A stretch of DNA of 44,927 nucleotides from contig JALFGN010000009.1 of NCBI GenBank assembly GCA_022777285.1, forward strand, positions 1 to 44,927. The letters run 5' to 3'. How positions within the stretch are numbered: position 1 is the stretch's first letter; each line of letters opens with the position of its first letter. The position numbers and the translations under genes are program-made. The DNA comes from Blautia sp. GTDB taxonomy: Bacteria; Bacillota; Clostridia; Lachnospirales; Lachnospiraceae. This document shows, piece after piece, positions 1 to 7,800 of this stretch. The notes beneath the pieces are model-generated. The model saw nothing but the letters and a program-made list of their open reading frames with translations. It was not told the DNA's origin and searched no databases.

Positions 1-308
1 AACTCTTCTCACATGGGCATACTGTAAATAGAAAGACAGATTCGACAACACCAAGATCTTTAAGTTGACAGCAAAATTTTACATATCCAATTCTTATCAG
101 AAAGATTTACTTTCCAAAGACACAAGATTTTTTACGCCCTCCCCCATTCCGTATCTACACGGTATATAGGTTTTTTTACCATCTATTTCAATATCTTTAC
201 CTATATAAAATCGTACAACATTTACACCATAATAATCGAATTCTACATAGTCGTCGGCCTTACAGACTGCTTGAAATTCATCAACAGCTAAAACTGTGAC
301 TTCGTGAT
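1..308. other. AT-rich left edge, no intact gene
   Basis: No complete gene with a start and ribosome binding site is visible. The minus strand holds two short open stretches in different frames that read like decayed coding sequence (see the remnant at 97-318). The rest shows no clear promoter, repeat or RNA gene. Confidence 0.5.
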
Positions 309-318
309 TTAGCTTTTT
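97..318 (-). pseudogene. Possible decayed coding remnant
   Basis: Downstream of the SGNH hydrolase stop, a reading frame one base out of register stays open for over 70 codons to a TGA at 97-99. It has no ATG, GTG or TTG near its beginning and no ribosome binding site. The translation has ordinary protein-like composition, including YIPCRYGMGEGVKNL near the end. A second open stretch in another frame runs on to the window edge and contains CCQLKDLGVVES. Either two frameshifts broke one gene here, or this is chance. I do not recognise a family. Confidence 0.22.
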
Positions 319-959
319 TTAAAGAAACAGCCAAATTTGAGTTTCTCATACACAGCTTCCGCAAATTTTGCATGACCGGTTTCATCCAAATGCTGTTGAT
401 CTTCTTCGCAGCAACTTACATAGGAAGAGGCCTTCATAAATCCAATATTCCTTTCAGAAGTTATCTTTTCATATACAATCTCCAGATTTTTTGATACTTC
501 TATGGAAGCCTTTGAATATTCTGTGTCATAACCTTCCTGCCAGACTTTTTCGCCCAGATAAATTGGAGAAATCAACAGAACTTTTGCTTTTGGTGCATAT
601 TCTCGAATCTGATCCAGGAGACAAAGGATCCCTTTTCCAATCACTTCCGCAGATGCACCAAAAATTGTTTTGCAGTCATTCGTTCCAAGCATGATAATGA
701 TTGCATCGAGCGGTGCATGAGTTTCTAATAAAACAGGCAAAAGTTCTGTTCCACGTCTGCCTTTGCGCAGTGGATCTTCGAATACAGTAGTTCTTCCACA
801 TAATCCTTCTTCAATGATATGAAAATTCTCTATTCCCATCTTTTGCTGAAGTAAACTTGTCCATCTGACTCCCCAGGGAAGTCTCTTCCCGGTAACACCA
901 TTATATCCCCAGGTGTTTGAATCTCCAAAACATAATATCTGTTTCACACGATTGCTCAT
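309..959 (-). CDS. SGNH/GDSL-family hydrolase
   Basis: A 216-residue cytoplasmic protein with the layout of a small SGNH hydrolase (lysophospholipase L1 / arylesterase-like). Block I is FGDSNTWGY, with the likely nucleophile Ser14. The oxyanion-hole block is MLGTNDCK in the middle, and block V is DETGHAKFAEAV near the C-terminus, giving the catalytic Asp/His pair. It has no signal peptide, so it probably de-esterifies a small intracellular ester. The start ATG has AAAGGAG about 7 nt upstream, and a plausible promoter lies at 1011-1038. It looks monocistronic. The exact substrate cannot be told from sequence. Confidence 0.85.
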   Translation of the reverse strand: MSNRVKQILCFGDSNTWGYNGVTGKRLPWGVRWTSLLQQKMGIENFHIIEEGLCGRTTVFEDPLRKGRRGTELLPVLLETHAPLDAIIIMLGTNDCKTIFGASAEVIGKGILCLLDQIREYAPKAKVLLISPIYLGEKVWQEGYDTEYSKASIEVSKNLEIVYEKITSERNIGFMKASSYVSCCEEDQQHLDETGHAKFAEAVYEKLKFGCFFKKS

Positions 960-1010
960 ATTCTGACTCCTTTAGCGGTAAATTGTTTGTAAATCTGATA
1001 GTATACTAAC

Positions 1011-1038
1011 ATAGTATCTTTTTTCTGACTAATATCAA
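1011..1038 (-). promoter_or_regulatory. Probable sigma-A promoter of SGNH gene
   Basis: Read leftward: TTGATA (-35), 16-nt spacer, TACTAT (-10), about 50 nt before the start codon at 959. A short palindrome TAGTATACTA sits just downstream at about 999-1008. Confidence 0.5.
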
Positions 1039-1099
1039 AATAGAATACCGAGTTATAACTTTATCCTATTAATTAGAGATTATCTAAAAAATTGAAAGG

Positions 1100-1140
1100 A
1101 AATAAAAAAGTTGGCTTTCCTGTATACACACAGGAAAGCC
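1100..1140 (-). terminator. Rho-independent terminator (leftward)
   Basis: A perfect 10-bp stem, GGCTTTCCTG / CAGGAAAGCC, with an 8-nt loop. Read on the minus strand it is followed by CAACTTTTTTATT, a proper U-run. It ends the transcript from the XRE gene. Confidence 0.85.
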
Positions 1141-1253
1141 AGTACAGAGATTCGTTTTCAGAAGTAGAATAAGCCTGTTTCTATCCTCAGGTTTTCAAGT
1201 TTTATTAGTTTTTGTCTAAAATTGAATTCTCTTTTGTTAAGTATTTTTGAAAT

Positions 1254-1328
1254 TCATCGCAGGACTCCCTGTTGAATCCCTTCTCGTAAAATCGTTTTTG
1301 CTTCATAGTCAAGAATTTTTCCGCCCAT
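1254..1328 (-). pseudogene. Fragment resembling a Rpn-type nuclease tail
   Basis: A 24-codon frame just after the XRE stop reads MGGKILDYEAKTIL followed by REGIQQG, then TGA. In related gut Clostridia, PD-(D/E)XK nucleases of the Rpn/transposase group carry such a GGK-x-LDYEA... EGxxQG tail (recalled, not searched). There is no ribosome binding site. The same frame stays open for about 30 more codons after the TGA. It is probably the decayed end of a lost gene; chance resemblance is possible. Confidence 0.3.
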
Positions 1329-1337
1329 AACGGAAAT

Positions 1338-1844
1338 TTAAGATTTGATGTCTGACATCAGATTTTTATCCAGTTTTCCGGAAGCAATGGTCTGATCCAG
1401 CCAGAGGTTAAGGGAATCAATCGCCAGTGCCATTTTTTTCAGTTCTTCTTTGATTTTCAGAAAATCCGGCAGTTCATCCTCTGAAAGTTCCCCATCTACG
1501 GTGATTTCAATGAGTCGTTCTTTTTCATGCACAAGTTTATTGAGTGTCGCCAGCATTTCCAGTGTGATTTGAGAAAGTTCCTTTGTTTTGATTTCGGGTA
1601 CGTATTCGATTCCGATGGGACATTCATGAGAACAAAAATAGTTGCAAAGGGAAGGTGTCTTATAGCAGTTTGCCATTGCAAGAATTTCTTCCGGATGCGG
1701 CAGAGTTTTTTCATTTTCTATTTTTTCAATACGGTCGGAAGAGATGAAACCCAGTTTTTCGGCGGCAGTTTCACGTGAATAATTCATATCTTCGCGGCTG
1801 AGCTGGTAAATGTTCTTATTCTCTTTCAGTGATTTTCTTCCCAT
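1338..1844 (-). CDS. XRE-family HTH regulator with Cys cluster
   Basis: A 168-residue protein. Residues about 5-60 form a helix-turn-helix domain (REDMNYSRETAAEKLGF, then SSDRIEKIENEKTLPHPEEI). A short cysteine-rich link, LCNYFCSHECPIG, follows, and then an all-alpha C-terminal half of about 90 residues likely to mediate dimer or partner contacts. An upstream in-frame ATG at 1859 is less likely as the start: the AGGA placed 8 nt before the ATG at 1844 lies inside those extra codons. The regulated genes are unknown; the divergent 2056 gene pair is a neighbour candidate. It is a common orphan regulator type in Lachnospiraceae (recalled). Confidence 0.75.
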   Translation of the reverse strand: MGRKSLKENKNIYQLSREDMNYSRETAAEKLGFISSDRIEKIENEKTLPHPEEILAMANCYKTPSLCNYFCSHECPIGIEYVPEIKTKELSQITLEMLATLNKLVHEKERLIEITVDGELSEDELPDFLKIKEELKKMALAIDSLNLWLDQTIASGKLDKNLMSDIKS

Positions 1845-1991
1845 AGTTTGTATCCTCATTTGTGTTATTCTTTTGTTTTATTATATCGGATATCAGTCAA
1901 AAAGAAAAGATATCGTTCAAGGATAGAAAGAAAATTTGTATTTTACCTGAAAAACAGGAAAATAGACAGTGTTATTTCTGTAAAAATACCG

Positions 1992-2020
1992 TTTATCCGA
2001 ACAGAAAATCCAGATATAAT
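1992..2020 (+). promoter_or_regulatory. Possible promoter of the 2056 gene pair
   Basis: TATAAT at 2015-2020 has a weak -35, TTTATC, 17 nt upstream. It lies 35 nt before the ATG at 2056 and has no better competitor. Confidence 0.4.
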
Positions 2021-2055
2021 AAGAAATATCATCGGAAGGAAAGGAGAAAGAAGAA

Positions 2056-2277
2056 ATGTTGACTTTACTATTTACCGTTTTATTGTTTTTGGTATTTGGA
2101 AAAATTTTGATTTTTTCGGTGAAAGCAGCATGGGGGATTTCAAAAATTGTATGTGCGGTAGTGCTGCTTCCATTGGTGTTGATCGGTCTTGTGTTTGTGG
2201 GGTTGATCAAGCTTGCAGTTCCGGTGCTTCTGATTCTTGGAGCAGTATCTTTGGTGGTACCGAAGTTGATGAAATAA
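2056..2277 (+). CDS. Small two-helix membrane protein
   Basis: A 73-residue, very hydrophobic protein with two predicted membrane segments: residues about 2-25 and about 30-68, the second long enough for a helical hairpin. A single KAAWG turn separates them and it ends PKLMK. A strong AGGAGAAAGAAG ribosome binding site precedes the ATG. It lies 70 nt upstream of the LURP-one-like gene on the same strand, so the two are probably co-transcribed. I do not recognise a named family and no catalytic residues are evident. Confidence 0.65.
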   Translation: MLTLLFTVLLFLVFGKILIFSVKAAWGISKIVCAVVLLPLVLIGLVFVGLIKLAVPVLLILGAVSLVVPKLMK

Positions 2278-2347
2278 GTGAGAATCAGAGCTTGCACAGG
2301 ACAGGGAATCAGAAAATCTCTGTCACTGGATCACAGGAGAAGAAGAG

Positions 2348-2821
2348 ATGAAATTATTATTCAAACAGAGACTGTTTTCGTGGTTTGACAGTTATGATAT
2401 TTATGATGAATCCGGAAATACAATATTTACAGTAAAAGGACAGCTTTCCTGGGGACATTGTCTTAAGATTTTTGATGCTTACGGAAATAAAATCGGAACC
2501 GTGCAGGAACGTGTATTTTCTTTTCTGCCAAGATTTGAAATCTATATCGTGAATGAAAAGATTGGTTGTATTACAAAAGAATTTTCTTTTTTGAAACCGA
2601 AATTTCAAATCGATTATAATGGATGGCAGGTAGAAGGAGATTTTTTCGGATGGGATTATCGGGTTTATGATCGTAACAGAAGATGTGTGGCAGAGGTATC
2701 GAAACAGTTATTCAATTGGACCGATACGTACATGATTGATATTCCAAATCCGGAGAACGCATTGGAAGCGCTGATGCTTGTTCTTGCAATCGATGCAGAA
2801 AAATGTTCCAATAATAATTGA
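2348..2821 (+). CDS. LURP-one-related (tubby-like fold) protein
   Basis: A 157-residue protein that repeatedly shows the beta-strand pattern of LURP-one-related/DUF567 proteins: FDSYDIYDESGNTIFTVKG, then LKIFDAYGNKIGTVQE, then YRVYDRNRRCVAEVSKQL. These pack as a tubby-like beta barrel. Bacterial members are of unknown function; the fold is related to phosphoinositide-binding tubby and phospholipid scramblase domains. The start has AGGAGAAGAAG upstream. Its partner is the small membrane protein before it, which suggests a role at the membrane (inference). Confidence 0.75.
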   Translation: MKLLFKQRLFSWFDSYDIYDESGNTIFTVKGQLSWGHCLKIFDAYGNKIGTVQERVFSFLPRFEIYIVNEKIGCITKEFSFLKPKFQIDYNGWQVEGDFFGWDYRVYDRNRRCVAEVSKQLFNWTDTYMIDIPNPENALEALMLVLAIDAEKCSNNN

Positions 2822-2918
2822 GAATAAGCCGGCAGGAAAGAGATAGACGAAAGGCCGAAAATGTAGTAAACTTAGCTGGAATCAACAGGAATGGAACAGT
2901 TAAGGAGTGCATACAACA

Positions 2919-4727
2919 ATGAACATATTAAATATAGAACATGTCAGTAAAATATTTGGAGACAAAAAGATTTTCGATGATGTTTCTTATGGGATTCAGG
3001 AAGGAGATAAAATCGGTATCATCGGTCTGAATGGTACAGGGAAAACGACGATGCTGAATATCATTGCCGGTCTGGAAGAACCGGATGAAGGGCAGATTAT
3101 CCAACAAAACGGGATTCGCCTTGCATATTTGTCACAGAATCCGGAGTTCCCGGCTGACGCAACCGTGCTTTCTTATGTGTTGGATGATATAGATCCTTTT
3201 GACTGGACAGCACAAAGTGAGGCAAAGAGTGCATTGAATCAGTTGGGAATTACAGATCATGATCAGCCGGTGGAACACCTCTCCGGAGGACAGAGAAAGA
3301 AAGTGGCATTGGCAAAGGTGCTGACAGGTTCTTTTGACATTCTTCTGCTTGATGAGCCAACGAACCATCTGGACAGTGAGATGCTTACCTGGCTGGAGGA
3401 GTATCTGAACCGGTATAAGGGTGTTGTGATTATGGTTACGCATGACCGGTATTTTCTGGATAAGGTTACGAATAAAATTCTGGAAATTTCTCATGGGAAA
3501 CTTTACAGTTATGAGGCCAATTATTCAAAATTTCTGGAAATGAAAGCACAGAGAGAAGAAATGGAGTTGGCTTCCGAAAGAAAGCGGCAAAGTGTGCTGC
3601 GTATGGAACTGGAATGGGCGAAACGTGGATGCAGAGCAAGAAGTACCAAACAGCGTGCCAGACTGGAAAGGCTGGAGGCATTAAAGGCCGGAAAACCACC
3701 GGTTGTGGAACAGACATTGGAACTGGATTCTGTCGAGACCAGAATGGGAAAGAAAACTGTGGAACTGCATCAGATCACTAAAAGTTATGGAGACCGTACG
3801 CTGATTCGTGATTTTGACTATATTGTTCTTCGAAATCAGCGACTGGGATTTGTAGGTCCAAATGGGTGTGGAAAATCGACGATATTAAAAATGATTGCTG
3901 GTCTGGTAGAACCGGATCAGGGACAGGTGGAAATTGGCGAGACGGTAAAAATCGGATATTTTGCCCAGGAAATTCCGGATATGAATACGGACAGACGAGT
4001 CATTGATTATATTAAGGATATTGCAGAATATGTTCCTACAAGAGATGGAAGAATCACGGCTTCCCAGATGCTGGAACGCTTTCTCTTTACACCGGATATG
4101 CAATATGCACCGGTTTCCAAACTTTCCGGTGGAGAACAGAAAAGGCTGTATCTGTTAAGTGTGCTGATAGCAGCACCAAATTGTCTGATTCTGGATGAAA
4201 TCTCCAATGATATGGATATCCCGACTTTGACGATACTGGAAGATTATCTGAATTCTTTTTCCGGGATTGTGATTACCGTTTCTCATGACCGTTATTTCCT
4301 GGACAATGTCGTAGACCGTATTTTTGAACTCGACGGACAGGGAAATTTGCAGCAGTATGAAGGTGGATATACAGATTATATAGAAGCGAGAAAAACAAGA
4401 CAGGTTTTGCAAAATACAGATACCGTGGAACCAAAAAAAGAAAAGAAAGAAAATACCGGAAAAGACTGGAAACAGAATCGACCGGTAAAGCTGAAATTTT
4501 CTTATAAAGAACAGAAAGAATATGAAACCATTGACGAGGATATTGCAAAGCTGGAACAGAAAATAGAAAATCTGGATCGGGAAATGCTTGCAAATGCAAC
4601 CAATTCTCTGAAACTTTCTCAATTGTCAGAAGAAAAGGAAGCAGCAGAACAGGAACTGGAAGAGAAGATGGATCGCTGGGTTTATCTCAATGATCTGGCG
4701 GAGAAAATCGATGCACAAAAAAAGTAG
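2919..4727 (+). CDS. ABC-F ATPase, Uup-like
   Basis: A 602-residue soluble protein with two fused ABC ATPase domains and no membrane segments. Domain 1 has Walker A GLNGTGKT near residue 36, signature LSGGQ near 120 and Walker B LLLDEPTNHLD. The linker carries the RARSTKQRARLERLEALK arm typical of Uup. Domain 2 has GPNGCGKST near 313 and LSGGE near 401, with a diverged LDEISNDMD in place of the usual EPTNDLD. The C-terminal 75 residues are a charged coiled coil as in Uup. ABC-F proteins act on ribosomes or, for Uup, in translation and ribosome assembly. A GTG at 2907 is in frame but overlaps the AAGGAG, so ATG 2919 is preferred. Confidence 0.88.
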   Translation: MNILNIEHVSKIFGDKKIFDDVSYGIQEGDKIGIIGLNGTGKTTMLNIIAGLEEPDEGQIIQQNGIRLAYLSQNPEFPADATVLSYVLDDIDPFDWTAQSEAKSALNQLGITDHDQPVEHLSGGQRKKVALAKVLTGSFDILLLDEPTNHLDSEMLTWLEEYLNRYKGVVIMVTHDRYFLDKVTNKILEISHGKLYSYEANYSKFLEMKAQREEMELASERKRQSVLRMELEWAKRGCRARSTKQRARLERLEALKAGKPPVVEQTLELDSVETRMGKKTVELHQITKSYGDRTLIRDFDYIVLRNQRLGFVGPNGCGKSTILKMIAGLVEPDQGQVEIGETVKIGYFAQEIPDMNTDRRVIDYIKDIAEYVPTRDGRITASQMLERFLFTPDMQYAPVSKLSGGEQKRLYLLSVLIAAPNCLILDEISNDMDIPTLTILEDYLNSFSGIVITVSHDRYFLDNVVDRIFELDGQGNLQQYEGGYTDYIEARKTRQVLQNTDTVEPKKEKKENTGKDWKQNRPVKLKFSYKEQKEYETIDEDIAKLEQKIENLDREMLANATNSLKLSQLSEEKEAAEQELEEKMDRWVYLNDLAEKIDAQKK

Positions 4728-4752
4728 CGCTCAGATGAGGGCTACTTTTTTT
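4717..4752 (+). terminator. Rho-independent terminator after ABC-F gene
   Basis: The stem AAAGTAGC / GCTACTTT has a 12-nt loop and a seven-T run at 4746-4752. The 5' arm includes the ABC-F stop codon, which compresses the gene end. Confidence 0.85.
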
Positions 4753-4804
4753 GTGGGGATGCGACCCGTGCGCATGCAAAGAGTCACAAAGAAACGCTTT
4801 GTTC

Positions 4805-4834
4805 TTGACAGTTGAGAAGGAGAAGAATTATAAT
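4805..4834 (+). promoter_or_regulatory. Consensus sigma-A promoter of RND-TetR operon
   Basis: A perfect TTGACA (4805-4810) and a perfect TATAAT (4829-4834) are separated by 18 nt. This is the strongest-looking promoter in the window, and it fits a gene normally held off by a repressor. Confidence 0.85.
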
Positions 4835-4848
4835 AAATTTGATACAGA

Positions 4849-4864
4849 CTGACCGGTCGGTCAG
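4849..4864 (+). promoter_or_regulatory. TetR-type operator
   Basis: A perfect inverted repeat CTGACCG-GT-CGGTCAG sits 15 nt downstream of the -10, about +8 to +23 from the expected transcription start. The GACCG/CGGTC core is classic for TetR/AcrR repressors. The likely ligand-responsive regulator is the TetR gene at the end of the same operon. Confidence 0.8.
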
Positions 4865-4886
4865 AATAAAAGACAGGAGGATGTTT

Positions 4887-7800
4887 ATGTTATCACGATT
4901 TAGTGTAAAGAAACCGTATACGGTAGTCGTTGCAGTGGTACTGGTTCTTATACTGGGAGTTGTTTCCTTTACAAAGATGAATACAGATCTGCTTCCAAGT
5001 ATGAATCTGCCTTATGCAATTGTTATGACGACTTATCCCGGAGCCAGTCCGGAAGCTGTGGAAGAAGCAGTTACGAAGCCCATTGAGCAGAGTATGGCCA
5101 CAGTCAGTAATATTAAAAATGTAAGTTCGGTTTCCAGAGAAAATGTTTCCATGGTGATTCTGGAATTTGGAGAAACAACCAATATGGATTCGGTTACGCT
5201 GGAAATGCGGGAGAATCTGGATCAGATCAAGGGATACTGGGATGATACGGTGGGAAATCCGATTATCATGAAACTGAATCCGGACATGATGCCGATTATT
5301 GTGGTTGCTGCAGATGTGGAAGGAAAAACGGCTTCTCAGGTAACGGATTATATGGAAGAAGCGATATTACCGGACATCGAGAGTATTGACGGTGTGGCAC
5401 GCGTGTCTGTAAGCGGAGATGTTACAGAGCGTATCCAGGTGGAAATCAATCAGGAAAAACTGGATGCCATGAACCAGAAAGTACAGGATGCGATTGCCGG
5501 ACAGTTTTCAGAAAAGGAACAGGAACTGGAAGATGCCCAGTCGGAATTAGACAGTGGGAAAGCAGAGCTGGAAAAAGCACAAACGCAACTGGAAAAAGGA
5601 CAAGATGAAGCTGCCTCTCAGATTGGTCAGGGAAGTGCACAGCTGGGACAGGCACAAAGCGAATTGACGAAGAATGCAGCAGAAGTAGACATTCAGCTGC
5701 AAAATCTGGAAAGCAAGCAGGCGGAACTGGATACACAGAAAAAACTGTTGACAGAGACCGAAACTATGCTGAATGAAACCATTCAGCGTCTGACAGAAAC
5801 CAAGAATCAGATCGGACAGGCCCAAGAGGGACAGCAGCGGCTTCAGGATGCAATTGCTGCCATTGATGCACAGATTGAAAATCTGCAGCAGCAGATAGAA
5901 GGCATGACAGAAAAACCGGAGGGGATGACAGAAGAACAGTGGCAGGAAACATTGCAGCAGTTGAACACGGCTCTGGAACAGGCCCAGGGACAGAAAGAAT
6001 CACTGGAAGTGCAGCTTTCCCAATTAGAAGAACAGCTTGCACAGTTGAATCCGGATGTCATTGATCAGGGAATTGAAACAGCCAATACAGGGCTGCAGGA
6101 AATTGCAGATGCAAAGGTACAACTTGCACAGGGACAGGCACAGTTAGATGCAGGAAAGAAAATGCTGGAAGATGCCAAAGCACAGATCGCTTCCGGGCAG
6201 TCACAGATGACGGCTGCACAGATTGAGCTGGAAACACAGAAACTGTTGGGTTCTATACAGCTTAGTTCCGCAGCCAATAAAATAGCCATGGGTTCTGCAC
6301 AGTTGGAGACTGCACAGGCACAACTGGATCAGGGAAAGGAACAGCTTTCTGATGCAAAGGAACAGGCACAGGAGAAAGCAGATCTGAATACCATTCTGAC
6401 TTCAGATATGGTAAAGGGAATTCTGACAGCAGAAAACTTTTCTATGCCAGCCGGTTACGTGACCGAAGAGGGAAAAGATTATCTGGTACGGGTAGGAGAT
6501 AAAGTACAGGATGTGGAATCCCTCGGGGATCTGATTCTTATGGATCTGGACATCGATGGCCTGCCTTCTATCAAGCTGTCGGATGTGGCAGATATCACAG
6601 TAGAAGATAACTCTTCCGAGGTATATGCAAAAATCAACGGAAATCCCGGAGTGATGCTTTCCGTGGAGAAACAGACCGGATATTCCACGGGGGATGTAAC
6701 GGACAAGATTCTGAAACGAATGGAAAATCTTGAAAAAGAGGAAGAAGGGCTGCATTTTACTACTTTGATGAATCAGGGAATCTATATTGATCTGGTGGTA
6801 AATTCTGTTCTTGAAAATATGATTTACGGAGGAATTCTGGCAATTTTTGTGCTGCTTCTTTTCCTGAGAGATATAAAGCCTACCTTTGTCATTGCCTGCT
6901 CCATTCCGATCAGTGTGGTTGCTGCGGTTGTACTGATGTATTTTTCCGGTGTGACGCTAAATATTATTTCTCTTTCCGGACTTGCACTTGGAGTCGGTAT
7001 GCTGGTGGATAATTCCATTGTTGTAATCGAGAATATCTACCGGATGAGAGGTCTTGGAATTCCCGCAAGAAAAGCGGCAGTAGAGGGAGCCGGACAGGTT
7101 GCAGGTGCAATTGCATCTTCTACATTAACGACAATCTGTGTATTTGCGCCTGTTGTGTTCACAGAAGGAATTACAAGACAGCTCTTTGTTGACATGGGAT
7201 TGACCATTGCTTATTCCCTTCTTGCGAGTCTGGTCGTTGCATTAACACTGGTACCTATGATGTCAGCAGGAATGCTCAGACATTCCGAAGCAAAACAGAT
7301 AAAAACGCTGGGAAAGATACAGAATCTTTATGAAAATCTGATCCTGAAAGCATTAAAACAGAAAAGATGGGTACTGCTCGGTGCACTTGCATTGTTCCTG
7401 GGAAGCATGTTCCTTTCCATAAGCAAAGGTACTGAATTTTTCCCGTCGATGGAAAGTACACAGGCAACCATTACCTTGACAATGGAGAAAGGAACGCCTC
7501 TTGAGAAAACGGCAGCCAAATCCGATGAAGTAATTGAAAAAATAGAAGATCTGGAAGACATTGAAACGATCGGTGCTATGGCAGGCGGATCTACGATGTC
7601 GTTGAGTGGAACCTCTACCAATGAAGTTACCATGTACCTGGTTCTGAAAGAAGATAAAAAACTTTCCGGAAAACAGCTGGAAAAAGAAATTTTAAAAAGA
7701 ACAAAAGATATAAAAGACTGTGAATTGTCGGTTTCTACTTCAAATATGGATATGAGTGCCCTTGGAGGAAGTGGAATCAGCATACAGATTAAGGGAAAAG

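Larger units (their letters stand above)
960..1337. other. Intergenic region with terminator and small remnant
   Basis: The 378 bases between the SGNH gene and the XRE gene hold the SGNH promoter (1011-1038), a minus-strand terminator hairpin (1100-1140) and a 24-codon open frame (1254-1328) resembling the tail of a Rpn/PDDEXK-type nuclease. Nothing else is recognisable. Confidence 0.5.

Noticed and set aside
1848-2351. 167-codon plus-strand frame over the 2056 gene
   Set aside because: No ribosome site, covers a clear promoter and the hydrophobic gene in another frame.
5446-6289. Several minus-strand frames opposite the coiled-coil insert of the RND gene
   Set aside because: Caused by the repetitive CAG/GAA-rich codons of the plus-strand gene; compositions are Pro/Ser/Cys-rich without motifs.
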